Source: Candidatus Peribacteria bacterium (GTDB lineage Bacteria > Patescibacteriota > Gracilibacteria > Peribacterales > Peribacteraceae). Taken from it: DNA of 34,699 bases. The notes beneath the pieces were generated by a model. The model ran no database searches and was not told the origin of the DNA. It worked only from the letters and a program-made list of their open reading frames with translations. Below, one piece after another: positions 9,066 through 17,463 of this stretch. The DNA lies in NCBI GenBank assembly GCA_023245775.1, contig JAHFJR010000015.1, positions 1-34,699 of the forward strand, read 5' to 3'. Within the stretch, counting starts at the first letter, position 1. Each line of letters opens with the position of its first letter. The position numbers were made by a program, and so were the translations under genes.

Positions 9066-10121
9066 TTATACTCGTTTCAACGCCTCATCTTCTTCCCACT
9101 TCTTCAGAGCAGCGATGATCGGACCAAGTTTGCCCATCATCACCGCAGGAATATTGCTGAAGTTCTCGTTCATGCGGTGATCGGTGATGCGATCCTGCGG
9201 GAAGTTGTAGGTCCGGATCTTCTCCGAACGATCCGCTGTGCCGACTTGCCCTGAACGCATGTCCGTTCGCTCTTTTGCGAGACGTTCCTGCTCAGCAGCG
9301 TAGAGACGACTGCGAAGTAAGCTCATCGCCAGTGCGCGGTTCTTGAGCTGCGATCTCTCCGTTTGACACGCGACGACGACACCCGTTGGAAGATGCGTGA
9401 GACGGATGGCACTCTCGGTCTTGTTCACGTGCTGCCCGCCCGCACCGCCTGAGCGATACGTATCGATGCGGAGGTCCTGCAATCGGACCTCGATATCCAC
9501 CTCCTCGGCCTCCGGCAAAATGGCAACGGTCGTCGTCGAGGTGTGAATGCGACCCTTGGCCTCGGTCGTCGGGATGCGCTGCACGCGGTGCACACCAGAT
9601 TCGTGTTTCAGCTGCCCGTACGCCCCCACTCCTTCGATCTGCACCGAGGCCTCCTTGATGCCACCCGCATCCGCCGCAGAGATATCCAGAATCTCCGTCT
9701 TCCACCCACACTCTTCGCTGTAGCGGAGATACATCTTCAGTTGCTCGGCCGCAAACAATGCGGCTTCTTCTCCGCCCGCTCCTGCTCGGACTTCCAGAAT
9801 CACGCTCTTCTCATCATCGGGATTCTTTGGAATCAGTAAGCGTTTCATTTCATCGAGCAGAACGGGGGCACGCTCCTTCGCCTTCGCGGCCTCTTCCTCG
9901 GCTATCGAAAGAAGGTCAGGATCATTTGCAAAATTCGAAACATCTTTGATCGCCTTCTCACATGCCTCGTATTCCTGATACTTCTGCTCGAGCGGCTCGA
10001 GCTGTTTCATGCGACGCGATAGTTTCGTCAGCTCTTTGCGGTCACTATACACAGTGGGATCCTCCATCTTCCTTCGAAGATCTGCAAGCTCGGCGATGCA
10101 GGAGCGAATTTTTTCTAACAT
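9066..10121 (-). CDS. prfA: Peptide chain release factor 1
   Basis: RF1 reads UAA and UAG in the ribosomal A site and triggers peptide release. The 351 residues match the family. The catalytic GGQ is at 228-230 within RSGGAGGQHVNKTES. The codon-reading tripeptide is of the RF1 P-x-T type (PTT, 184-186, in RIPTTEAKGRIHTS), not the RF2 SPF type. The N-terminal coiled domain is present. TACAAT on the minus strand (10133-10128) ends 6 nt before the ATG and no ribosome site is present, so the mRNA may be leaderless. RF2 is not in this window; TGA is used as an ordinary stop here, so RF2 should exist elsewhere. Confidence 0.95.
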   Translation of the reverse strand: MLEKIRSCIAELADLRRKMEDPTVYSDRKELTKLSRRMKQLEPLEQKYQEYEACEKAIKDVSNFANDPDLLSIAEEEAAKAKERAPVLLDEMKRLLIPKNPDDEKSVILEVRAGAGGEEAALFAAEQLKMYLRYSEECGWKTEILDISAADAGGIKEASVQIEGVGAYGQLKHESGVHRVQRIPTTEAKGRIHTSTTTVAILPEAEEVDIEVRLQDLRIDTYRSGGAGGQHVNKTESAIRLTHLPTGVVVACQTERSQLKNRALAMSLLRSRLYAAEQERLAKERTDMRSGQVGTADRSEKIRTYNFPQDRITDHRMNENFSNIPAVMMGKLGPIIAALKKWEEDEALKRV

Positions 10122-10127
10122 GGGAGG

Positions 10128-10133
10128 ATTGTA
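10128..10133 (-). promoter_or_regulatory. -10 box of prfA, leaderless geometry
   Basis: TACAAT on the minus strand ends 6 nt before the prfA ATG. The sequence between (CCTCCC) is the opposite of a Shine-Dalgarno sequence. Confidence 0.45.
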
Positions 10134-10152
10134 GCGGAAATGCGATCCCCGC

Positions 10153-10175
10153 AGCTGGGGCGCTGCGCCCCAGCT
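10153..10175. repeat. Perfect GC-rich palindrome between prfA and the DUF5671-like gene
   Basis: AGCTGGGGCGC (10153-10163), one T, then its exact complement (10165-10175). It forms a very stable hairpin just after the stop of the minus-strand gene at 10182. There is no T-run on either side, so it is not a standard intrinsic terminator. It may slow polymerase, protect an RNA end, or be a dispersed palindromic repeat. Confidence 0.7.
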
Positions 10176-10181
10176 CCGAGA

Positions 10182-11273
10182 TTACTTCACCCTCCGATCC
10201 ATCGCATCAAATGTGAAACAGTGCTCACCTGCCGGATGATTCCAGAAGATGTCACTGCTGAGATCACGTGCAAGCGCAAACGTCGCACAGAGATCGAAGC
10301 TCGTTGCAGACGTTCTGTACTGATACGGCGAGAGCGTCTCGGGGTCACTCAGACGCAACTTCTGAAACTGCGCATTGGCTGCTACCGTCTCCAAATCCTT
10401 CGGAAGCGGCTTCGGTAGCGTCTTCGATACGAGAGCTGCCGGCTGCGGAGCGTAGCGATCCTGACCGTAGACTTCACTGTAAATTTCATCCTGAATCGCA
10501 CGAAGATCATTCACGCGTTGCTCATCAAACTTCTCAGCACGACCGTGCATCGGACTGCCGGCAAGAGAAATACCGTAACCCACGACGAGCGTCGTGAGCA
10601 CGAGAGATACGCGTATCATCGCCCGATGGAGAGAACTCTTCCTATACGTATCGGCGTCCATTCGAAGTACCGAGAAATAGTACGAGAACGGCAACCCTGC
10701 AAAGAACAGAATCGTGAATGCTTTGACAATGAATCGAATCGAAAGCTCGCCGTTGAGGAACGTGAAGAGTGTCGTGATGCCGTCCCCGATCAGCGCGCAT
10801 GCGGTGATGAAGAGCGTGATGTACGTCAGCCACCTGCGAACGCCGGATTGCAATTTCTCAGCGTGTTCTTGGCACTCGCGATGAAGAATTCTGGAGAGGA
10901 AGACGAAGAGCGGGAAGCTGATGAGCACGACGGCGATGCACCAGCGGATCCCTGAGACATCGGCATTCTGCGGATAGGCATAGCTATCGAGAGCCGCGTC
11001 CGGAAACCAGCGGCCGATGTACTCGAAGGCAAGAATGATGAGGCTGATCACGGTCGCGTAGAGAGTGGTGAAGGTGAGCAGATGGAAGAATGCATCTCGC
11101 GCCGAACCCGTATCGGTCGGAACCGGAACAGGTAGATCGAGGGTTTCAGTGGCAAGGGCCTGTAAAATATCTTTCTCTTTCCAACCGGAAGACAGGAGGA
11201 GCATGCGAATCGTCTGCAGATCCATGTTCTTGTTTCTGGCGTGGGCGATGAAGGACTGGAGGGAGTTTTGCAT
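10182..11273 (-). CDS. DUF5671-like membrane protein
   Basis: The 363-residue protein starts with a short helical segment (about 5-45) of the kind that looks like a UBA-like helix bundle (a GWKEKDILQAL turn). It is followed by a multi-helix membrane region of about six segments (about 65-260) that resembles DUF5671 (RDAFFHLLTFTTLYATVISL). A soluble tail follows with two cysteines. DUF5671 has no known biochemical role; it is frequent in candidate-phyla genomes. I chose the ATG at 11273, 6 nt after a TACATT -10-like box; a GTG at 11288 is possible. The gene is divergent from mnmA. Identification of the domain is from memory of its pattern. Confidence 0.65.
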   Translation of the reverse strand: MQNSLQSFIAHARNKNMDLQTIRMLLLSSGWKEKDILQALATETLDLPVPVPTDTGSARDAFFHLLTFTTLYATVISLIILAFEYIGRWFPDAALDSYAYPQNADVSGIRWCIAVVLISFPLFVFLSRILHRECQEHAEKLQSGVRRWLTYITLFITACALIGDGITTLFTFLNGELSIRFIVKAFTILFFAGLPFSYYFSVLRMDADTYRKSSLHRAMIRVSLVLTTLVVGYGISLAGSPMHGRAEKFDEQRVNDLRAIQDEIYSEVYGQDRYAPQPAALVSKTLPKPLPKDLETVAANAQFQKLRLSDPETLSPYQYRTSATSFDLCATFALARDLSSDIFWNHPAGEHCFTFDAMDRRVK

Positions 11274-11295
11274 ACACGGAATGTACACCCAAGGG

Positions 11296-11328
11296 CTTTA
11301 AGCTGGAAGCTTTAAGCTTTAAGCTGAA
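11296..11328. repeat. Short AAGCTT-type tandem words between divergent genes
   Basis: The word CTTTAAGCT occurs three times between the DUF5671-like gene and mnmA. The stretch is internally palindromic. No clear promoter for mnmA is visible here. Confidence 0.55.
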
Positions 11329-11331
11329 AAC

Positions 11332-12423
11332 ATGCGAGTATTGTTAGCCATGTCCGGCGGCATCGACTCCAGTGTCGTTGCGCATCTGCTCAAGGAGCAA
11401 GGACACGAGGTCATCGGCGTACGGTTCAATCTCTGGGTCGATCCGCTCGCACCTGCCCTCGCGCAGATACTCCCAAGCAAGTGCTGCACGACGCAGAATG
11501 TGTCCAGAGCATCGGCCGTTGCGAAGAAACTCAATATTCCACTGCACATTCTGGATCTCGAAGACGAGTTCAAGAAGACCGTCGTTGACCCCTATCTGGA
11601 AGCGCACAGAAAGGGACTCACCCCCAACCCCTGCATTGGCTGCAACCGAACGATCAAATTCGGAAAGCTCATCGAACTCATGCACGAGCTTGGTTGTGAA
11701 AAACTCGCAACCGGACACTACGCACGCATTGAAATGCGATCTACTGATGACGGAAGTACAAAAGCTGTTCTCCTCGAGGCCGTCGACAAGAAGAAAGATC
11801 AGAGTTACTACCTCTACGGGCTCGACCAACCGCAGCTGCAGTCCGTGATGTTCCCGCTCGGCGCCATGCAAAAGTCCGATGTGTATGCTCTTGCAAAGCA
11901 CTTCGATCTGCCCATCTCCGAAAGCTATCGTGAAAGCCAAGATCTCTGTTTCTTCCCCGAGAAAACTCCGCAGGAATTTTTGAAGCGGCATCTCGGTCCG
12001 TCACTGGCGTCAGGCGAGATCGTCAGACGAGACGGAAAAATCGTCGGCACACATGATGGCCTCGCACTCTATACACTCGGTCAGCGCAGAGGACTGAAGA
12101 TTGGAGGACTCCAGATCCCGCTCGAGGTCGTCGCAAAAGACATGGAGAACAATCGACTGATGGTTGCAACCAAAGACGAGGAGAAGATCGAGGACGTGAC
12201 ACTCTCCGATCTTCGTTTCATTTCATGGAAACCTACGGACGATACGCAAGCCTCCTTCGAGTGTCGGACACGCTCTCTTGGCATTCGACGACGCGGTCTG
12301 CTGCAGGTGAAGAAAGATATGGCAATATTTCGTTTTTCTAGTCCAGTCACAGTGCAATCCCCAGGACAATCGCTTGTTCTCTACAGAAATGAGGAAGTGG
12401 TGGGTGGTGGAATCATCAACTGA
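11332..12423 (+). CDS. mnmA: tRNA-specific 2-thiouridylase MnmA
   Basis: MnmA makes the 2-thio group of wobble uridine-34 in tRNA-Lys, -Glu and -Gln, using ATP and sulfur relayed from a cysteine desulfurase. The 363-residue protein has the PP-loop SGGIDSS (8-14), the catalytic cysteine in NPCIGCN (C104), and the second catalytic cysteine in SQDLCF (C206), followed by the C-terminal beta-barrel domain (LGQRRGLKIGG). Both redox-active cysteines needed for thiolation are present. An extra CC pair at 51-52 precedes the substrate-binding region. The start is the only ATG before the PP-loop. No Shine-Dalgarno sequence is seen. Confidence 0.95.
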   Translation: MRVLLAMSGGIDSSVVAHLLKEQGHEVIGVRFNLWVDPLAPALAQILPSKCCTTQNVSRASAVAKKLNIPLHILDLEDEFKKTVVDPYLEAHRKGLTPNPCIGCNRTIKFGKLIELMHELGCEKLATGHYARIEMRSTDDGSTKAVLLEAVDKKKDQSYYLYGLDQPQLQSVMFPLGAMQKSDVYALAKHFDLPISESYRESQDLCFFPEKTPQEFLKRHLGPSLASGEIVRRDGKIVGTHDGLALYTLGQRRGLKIGGLQIPLEVVAKDMENNRLMVATKDEEKIEDVTLSDLRFISWKPTDDTQASFECRTRSLGIRRRGLLQVKKDMAIFRFSSPVTVQSPGQSLVLYRNEEVVGGGIIN

Positions 12424-12455
12424 AGTGGTACGTCTTCGCAAAGGAAAGCCATCTA

Positions 12456-12464
12456 TGGTACAAT
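12456..12464 (+). promoter_or_regulatory. Extended -10 promoter of the sortase gene
   Basis: TGG followed by TACAAT (12459-12464), with a weak TTCGCA 18 nt upstream. The leader would be about 11 nt. Confidence 0.45.
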
Positions 12465-12482
12465 GTTCAACTGCTCTGAACT

Positions 12483-13685
12483 ATGCCACGTGCCATCTAT
12501 GACCAGAACGGCAATATTATTCTCATCGCAGATGCAGCGCGAAAACGAACAGACGAAACAGCGATGACGGTCCCTGTGACCGTGCGAGAGCAGCCAGCAC
12601 GGACAACCAGAACGTTCGCAACACATGCACCGCTTCCATCCCCTTTCGAGCACATCAAGAAGCACACAGCACGAGCGATCGCATCGACGACGGCTGAGGG
12701 AAAATCTCAGTGGGAGGCAACACTCGGGGAAGCACAGAGGGCATTGCATGCGGCGGAGAAGACACTCCACACGGTCCCACATCGCACTCGCAGCATGCTC
12801 GACCGTTTCTGGAAGAGAGCGAATACACCCGTGCGTCTCCCGGGGCACGTGAAGCAGGGTCGGACACCTCCAACGAAACTGAGACTGTTCATACTGGATA
12901 CCATCCGTTTCGGTGGAACCTTCGCCGGCATCTTCGTCGTACTCTTCGTTGGCATCAACTACCAGAGCTTCTTGCAGATTGCCAAGGCCGAACTAGCACT
13001 CGGCGGCGACCTGAAGACGGAGCAAGCACTGCAACACATCGTGGATGGACCATCGGAACGTTCTACGATCTCTCCAACATCGGACCATGCAACCACTCGA
13101 GAGAACGACACTGACATGCTTGCGTACCTCCCCGCAGTTGGTCCCTACGAAGACCGCCTCATTCTCCCGAAACTCGGGGAGAACGTCCCGATCGTACGAC
13201 CGAGCATGGACGCACTGATGCAGGAGGATTGGAAGAAGTTTGAAGATGATATCCAGACAGCACTGCACGATGGAGTGGTCCACTATCCAGGATCAGCGAA
13301 ACCCGGACAGGCAGGAAACTTCTTCGTCACGGGACACAGCTCGTACTACCCATGGGATGACGGGAGGTACAAGGACGTGTTCGCACGACTCAAGGAACTC
13401 AGTCCCGGAGATACCTACTCGGTGTACTACGGCGGGGATTTGCACACGTACCGTGTCACAGGAAAGAAGGAGGTGAAACCCAATGATGTCTCGGTACTCG
13501 ACCAACCCACGGATCGACGCCTCGCAACACTCATGACGTGCACTCCTGTAGGTACCACCCTTCGACGTTTGATCGTGCAGGCAGAGGAGGTCGATCCGCG
13601 AACCGGAAACGTACTGAAGGTCGGTCAGAAATCGACCGATGAGCACAAGACGCCGACGGTACGACTGGAATCGCTGCCGATCTAG
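12483..13685 (+). CDS. Membrane-anchored sortase with long N-terminal cytoplasmic region
   Basis: Sortases are cysteine transpeptidases that cut a C-terminal sorting signal and join surface proteins to the envelope or to each other. The 400-residue protein has a basic N-terminal region (1-138), one membrane segment (about 140-160), then the sortase barrel (about 225-370). The catalytic triad is visible: H285 in FVTGHSSYY, C353 in TLMTCTP and R361 or R362 in TTLRRLIV. The extended N-terminal region has a helical, alanine-rich part (about 75-110) and is unusually long for a sortase. Likely substrates are in the window: the proteins at 28975 and 30239 end in STG-type tails. The stop codon overlaps that of the transporter on the other strand (CTAG at 13682-13685). 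Confidence 0.88.
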   Translation: MPRAIYDQNGNIILIADAARKRTDETAMTVPVTVREQPARTTRTFATHAPLPSPFEHIKKHTARAIASTTAEGKSQWEATLGEAQRALHAAEKTLHTVPHRTRSMLDRFWKRANTPVRLPGHVKQGRTPPTKLRLFILDTIRFGGTFAGIFVVLFVGINYQSFLQIAKAELALGGDLKTEQALQHIVDGPSERSTISPTSDHATTRENDTDMLAYLPAVGPYEDRLILPKLGENVPIVRPSMDALMQEDWKKFEDDIQTALHDGVVHYPGSAKPGQAGNFFVTGHSSYYPWDDGRYKDVFARLKELSPGDTYSVYYGGDLHTYRVTGKKEVKPNDVSVLDQPTDRRLATLMTCTPVGTTLRRLIVQAEEVDPRTGNVLKVGQKSTDEHKTPTVRLESLPI

Positions 13686-14695
13686 ACGTTCTTCGGCAGC
13701 ATCGCGATATTCCCATCGACACTCTTACTGAGACCCGGTGCGAGATGGAAGAGCGCGGAGTGCGAACGCAGTGAGCTGAAGGCGCGCTCGCTGGTCTGTT
13801 CGAGCATCATCCCAAACAGTATGAACACGCACCCGAGTACTTGGTAGGAGTGAATCTGTTCACCGAGAATGAGGAACGCGAAGAAGAGTCCCGAGAGTGG
13901 CGTACCGATCTGGATGAGCGAGAGTGTCGTCGCCGGCAGACGGTCGAGAGATTCGTAGAAGAACGTGAGGTCGAGATACCGTGAGAAGAAAGCGAACGCG
14001 AGGAGCAAGAAGACTTTGTGGAGGGGGAATGCAGCCACTTCCTGTGCGAAGGATTGCTGCACGAAGATGCCAAGAATGGCAACAGCAATGATCCCCGCGA
14101 AATTGCGAATGAGGATCGCAAGCTCAGGCATCACATGGGACAGATACTTCTTGAAGAGCACGGAGCCAAGACCCGAGATCATGGCACCGACGAGGATGAA
14201 GGCATCACCAAGGTGGACGCTCACAGAGACATCGGGCGAAGCGAGATTGATCACGAGGATGCCAATGAGGACGATGCCTCCTCCAAGGACCTGCATGCGA
14301 TTCAATGTCTCCTTCAGCAGCAACCTGGCACCGATCAGGACGCAGAGAATATCCGCAGACGAGAGCATCGATGCATTGATTGCAGACGTGCGCGTGAGCC
14401 CCATGAAGAAGAGGAGCGGACAGATGGCAGAATTGAGGAGTCCGACGCAAGCTGCGATGCGGATCGATCTGGCATCCGTCTTTCGTAACTCTCGAAAGAG
14501 CGGCACCAAACCGAAGGTCATCAGGATGAAGAACGCGGTGAGCGCCTCGCTCAGAATCAGGAGCGAAATCGGCGACAGGTAGGGCGTCAGTCCCTTCGCG
14601 AGTGCATTGTACGTGCCGTTCCAGAGCAGGGCTCCGAAGCCGAGAACGAGGCCCAAGTGATACTGATTTTTGGCGTAGAGTGAGCGCATGTGCAT
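13682..14695 (-). CDS. EamA/DMT-family transporter
   Basis: The 337-residue protein has about ten hydrophobic helices arranged as two EamA-like halves: the first with a WNGTYNALAKG start, the second with LGSVLFKKYL and a final GEQIHSYQVLGCVFILFGM segment. The drug/metabolite superfamily moves small metabolites such as amino acids, nucleotides or sugars across the inner membrane; the substrate cannot be read from sequence. It is convergent with the sortase gene and shares its promoter region with the gene at 14789. The protein begins MHMR; ATG 14695 lies about 24 nt from a strong minus-strand promoter. Confidence 0.85.
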   Translation of the reverse strand: MHMRSLYAKNQYHLGLVLGFGALLWNGTYNALAKGLTPYLSPISLLILSEALTAFFILMTFGLVPLFRELRKTDARSIRIAACVGLLNSAICPLLFFMGLTRTSAINASMLSSADILCVLIGARLLLKETLNRMQVLGGGIVLIGILVINLASPDVSVSVHLGDAFILVGAMISGLGSVLFKKYLSHVMPELAILIRNFAGIIAVAILGIFVQQSFAQEVAAFPLHKVFLLLAFAFFSRYLDLTFFYESLDRLPATTLSLIQIGTPLSGLFFAFLILGEQIHSYQVLGCVFILFGMMLEQTSERAFSSLRSHSALFHLAPGLSKSVDGNIAMLPKNV

Positions 14696-14719
14696 GGGAT
14701 ATGGGTCTCTGTTTTTCTT

Positions 14720-14748
14720 ATTATAGCATATTTATATAGTTTTGTGAA
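14720..14748 (-). promoter_or_regulatory. Promoter of the EamA transporter gene
   Basis: On the minus strand, TTCACA (14748-14743), a 17-nt spacer and a consensus TATAAT (14725-14720). A plus-strand TATAGT (14735-14740) lies inside the same stretch and could serve the divergent gene at 14789. Confidence 0.65.
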
Positions 14749-14788
14749 GTACCAGCACACGACCAGAAATTCCGCTACGATCTGCTCC

Positions 14789-16276
14789 ATGCGAGAAGAG
14801 AAATGTCAGATTCATCTGCGCCATCTGAGGTCTATCCTCTCTGCCACGTTCTTGCTTGCAGTCATTGCATTCTGCTTGCACGATTATGTGGCCAACCCCC
14901 AGCCGGACAACCAAGTCCTGCGCTACGGATATGAGCTAGACGTCACCGCGCGCTACGGGGGTCTGACAGACATTCTCCTGAACGTACGCAAGTATCCGCT
15001 CCTCTACGCAGTGCCGATCGCGGTGCTGCGCGTACCGCTCTCCCTCATCACGGACCTGCGACCTGGTGAGATCTATCCCTTCACCGAACCTTCGATCTTC
15101 CTTGGAAGGATCTACGCCTTCCTCTACGCCGGTGCGACGTTCATCGTCTTCTCCAAGCTCGCGAAGCGTCTGTTTGGAACGGACGATGCGATGGCACTCC
15201 TCCAGACGAGCCTGATGTTCTTCCTCTTTTCGAGTGCGGTGCGCCCGCATATTCCTGTGACATGTTGGACGCTGCTGGCACTCCTGTACTCACTGCGTCT
15301 TCGAGAGAGTCACAGAACTTCCGATGGCTGTATGGCATTCGGTTCGGCGCTCGTTGCATTCTGTACGTTGCAGAACGGACTGCTGGCGTTCATCTTTCCT
15401 ATCTGGGCATTCAATGCGGGGCACCTCGGTATCCGTCGGACCCTGCAGACGGTGGGCATCGTCTTGGTCTGCTTACTGCTGGCCGTGCCACTCGGGTATC
15501 CCTTCCTACTCGCACCCTGGTTCGGTCACCCAGGCGAGTTCGGGTTCGATTTGGGTCACAACGCCGGTTCGTCACTCAGCTTCACGCATGCATTTAGCTT
15601 ACTGGGCATGATGCTCGGCAGTGATGTCTTCATTCTTCTGTTTGCGGGCATCGGACTCTGGAGGATGTGGGCAGGCAAAGATACCTACTTCCCAGGATGC
15701 AAGGTGATGCTGGTCTACATCACGGTGTATCTGCTGCTCTTTAGCTTTCAAACGGTCGCCGATGCAAGATTCATGATGCCGATTCTGCCGATGCTCGTCC
15801 TCATCGGAGCGACTGCGTTTGCCCGCAGTCCGACGTGGGTGCAGACCGTGATCCTCTCACTCTTCATCATCATCTTTCTGAAATATTCCTACCTCGGATT
15901 CCACAACAATACCTACCAGCAAACTAGGGACCTGCTCGGTTCGGAAGTAGGCACGGTGGGTGTTATCGGTGGAGTTCCGACGTATCACTACAACTTTCCG
16001 ATCTCGGCCATGAGTGAGTATACGGACGATCTTCGCTACGTGGTCTCACCAGCATTGGATATGCAAGGCAAAGAACACATGGGCTGGGAACTCTGTCATA
16101 GAATTGTCGCATCGTCGATGTCAGACAATGATATGTTCCTCTGGACCGAGGTCCCCTACGCACTCTGGTATGTGCTCGAGAGCCGTTCCCTCGGACCGAA
16201 CATCAATGTGTACTGTAGAGAGTCTCCTGCCCCACACGATCTCCCCGGTGGCATGCGTGCTCGGAATGACACGTAA
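14789..16276 (+). CDS. Polytopic membrane protein, probable GT-C glycosyltransferase
   Basis: The 495-residue protein has one N-terminal helix, an extracellular first loop with an acidic residue after a tyrosine-rich turn (YGYELDVTARYGG), and about nine further helices, followed by a soluble C-terminal part of about 110 residues. This is the general plan of GT-C enzymes (GT39/ArnT-like), which move sugars from lipid-phosphate donors outside the membrane. No family-specific motif is certain, so this is a topology-based call. The frame is open back to 14690, but I chose the ATG at 14789, downstream of the divergent promoters. The gene ends in a hairpin-forming sequence before tRNA-Leu. Confidence 0.6.
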   Translation: MREEKCQIHLRHLRSILSATFLLAVIAFCLHDYVANPQPDNQVLRYGYELDVTARYGGLTDILLNVRKYPLLYAVPIAVLRVPLSLITDLRPGEIYPFTEPSIFLGRIYAFLYAGATFIVFSKLAKRLFGTDDAMALLQTSLMFFLFSSAVRPHIPVTCWTLLALLYSLRLRESHRTSDGCMAFGSALVAFCTLQNGLLAFIFPIWAFNAGHLGIRRTLQTVGIVLVCLLLAVPLGYPFLLAPWFGHPGEFGFDLGHNAGSSLSFTHAFSLLGMMLGSDVFILLFAGIGLWRMWAGKDTYFPGCKVMLVYITVYLLLFSFQTVADARFMMPILPMLVLIGATAFARSPTWVQTVILSLFIIIFLKYSYLGFHNNTYQQTRDLLGSEVGTVGVIGGVPTYHYNFPISAMSEYTDDLRYVVSPALDMQGKEHMGWELCHRIVASSMSDNDMFLWTEVPYALWYVLESRSLGPNINVYCRESPAPHDLPGGMRARNDT

Positions 16277-16298
16277 ATCCGCTCCGCGTCTTTACGTG
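16270..16298. terminator. Hairpin between the GT-C-like gene and tRNA-Leu
   Basis: CACGTAAA (16270-16277) is complementary to TTTACGTG (16291-16298) across a 13-nt loop. It contains the stop codon of the upstream gene and touches the encoded CCA of tRNA-Leu. There is no strong T-run, so it could be a weak terminator or a processing element. Confidence 0.4.
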
Positions 16299-16385
16299 GT
16301 GCCGAGGGTGGGAATTGAACCCACACATCCAGAGAGAGGATAAGGGATTTTAAGTCCCTCGCGTCTACCATTCCGCCACCTCGGC
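16297..16385 (-). tRNA. tRNA-Leu (anticodon UAA), CCA encoded
   Basis: The minus strand folds as a class II tRNA. The acceptor arm GCCGAGG pairs with CCTCGGC, the discriminator is A73 and CCA is encoded. The D-arm is TGGCGGAATGGTAGACGC, and the anticodon stem GGGAC/TCCC frames a loop with TAA. There is a long variable arm, and the T-arm is GGGTTCAATTCCC. It reads UUA (and UUG by wobble). It is a single gene between the GT-C-like gene and the asparaginase. Confidence 0.96.
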
Positions 16386-16463
16386 ATGCATCGATTATAA
16401 CTCAGATGATCGTCGCTGCGCTAAAAGTCATCGTCGCCATTCTCCATTCTTCATTCTTGATTT

Positions 16464-17459
16464 TTAATTCTCTGTGAGTTCCCCCACCAGACTCTTCTCC
16501 ATGATCTCGCGAATACGCTTCGGATTTCGGGTCTGCGCCAGTGCCCACATGAACTTCACCACGGCGCAGTCGTAGATCATATCCTTGCCTGAGATGACAC
16601 CCATTTCCTCGAGGGCCATCTGCTTTCTGAAGAGATGCAAGTCGATGGAACCACGCAGAAGCTGGGATGTAATCAGAATCGGAATCTGCATCTTCGTCGC
16701 TTTTCTGAGCCATGGGAACAGGTGATCTGGAAGCATACCAAGACCGTAGGCACGCAGGACAATCCCATGAGGCTTGCTGGCGAGAATGGCATCGAACGAC
16801 GAGAGCGGCATGCCAGGATGCAGCATCGCGGAGAAGATATTGGCATCGAAATCGGGCTTCACGCTGAGCGTTCTCCTGCGACGAACGATGCGCGTCGGTG
16901 AGAGCATCGTCGTCAGATTGAACTCGGCAAGCGGCGAGCACTTGGGACTCTGGAAGGTTTCGATCATCGACTGATCCGCCTTCTTCGCGCGGGTGCCGCG
17001 GAGCACGCGCGGTCCAAGCACGATGCAGACTTCGGCAAGATCGAGGAGTGCCGCTTGCACGGCATAGATGAGGTTCATCCGCGCATCAGAATCGATCTCA
17101 TCGATGGGCTTGAGCGAGCCTGTGAGGATGACGGGCTTACTGAGATTCTGCAGCGCAAAACTGAGTGCGGCGGCCGTGTAGCTCATCGTATTCGTCCCAT
17201 GAATCACAACGAATCCCTCACATTTTTCATACAGCTTCTCGATGACGCGAGCGATCTCCACCCAGTGAGCAGGTGTGACTTCGGAGGACCCAATGTCCGC
17301 AATCGAATGAAAATCGAGTGAGACATCGCGCTGCAACTCGGGGATGAAGCGATGGAATTCGGTGAGAGACTCAATCGGCTCGATGCGTCCGGTCTTCCGG
17401 TTCCTGATCATCCCGATGGATCCTCCGACGTAGAGAACAGCAATCGTAGGACGAGGCAT
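16464..17459 (-). CDS. Type I L-asparaginase-like protein with altered catalytic residues
   Basis: The family hydrolyses asparagine to aspartate and ammonia in the cytoplasm. This 331-residue protein has the two-domain asparaginase layout, including the N-terminal GGSIGM loop (12-17), the SSEVTPAHW segment (about 58-66), HGTNTM (87-92) and the GS-x-KPI/SDARMNL region. Two signature residues differ: the first catalytic threonine, normally in GGTIG, is Ser (S14), and the aspartate of the usual HGTDT motif is Asn (N90). Serine could still act as a nucleophile, but loss of the aspartate should weaken or change activity. The start at 17459 is 4 nt after the M24 peptidase stop, so the two are co-transcribed. 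They could form a small peptide/amino-acid recycling operon. Confidence 0.82.
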   Translation of the reverse strand: MPRPTIAVLYVGGSIGMIRNRKTGRIEPIESLTEFHRFIPELQRDVSLDFHSIADIGSSEVTPAHWVEIARVIEKLYEKCEGFVVIHGTNTMSYTAAALSFALQNLSKPVILTGSLKPIDEIDSDARMNLIYAVQAALLDLAEVCIVLGPRVLRGTRAKKADQSMIETFQSPKCSPLAEFNLTTMLSPTRIVRRRRTLSVKPDFDANIFSAMLHPGMPLSSFDAILASKPHGIVLRAYGLGMLPDHLFPWLRKATKMQIPILITSQLLRGSIDLHLFRKQMALEEMGVISGKDMIYDCAVVKFMWALAQTRNPKRIREIMEKSLVGELTEN

Positions 17460-17463
17460 GGCA

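Noticed and set aside
10175..10182. Classical intrinsic terminator at the 10153-10175 palindrome
   Set aside because: No T-run on either strand after the stem, so it is listed only as a palindrome.
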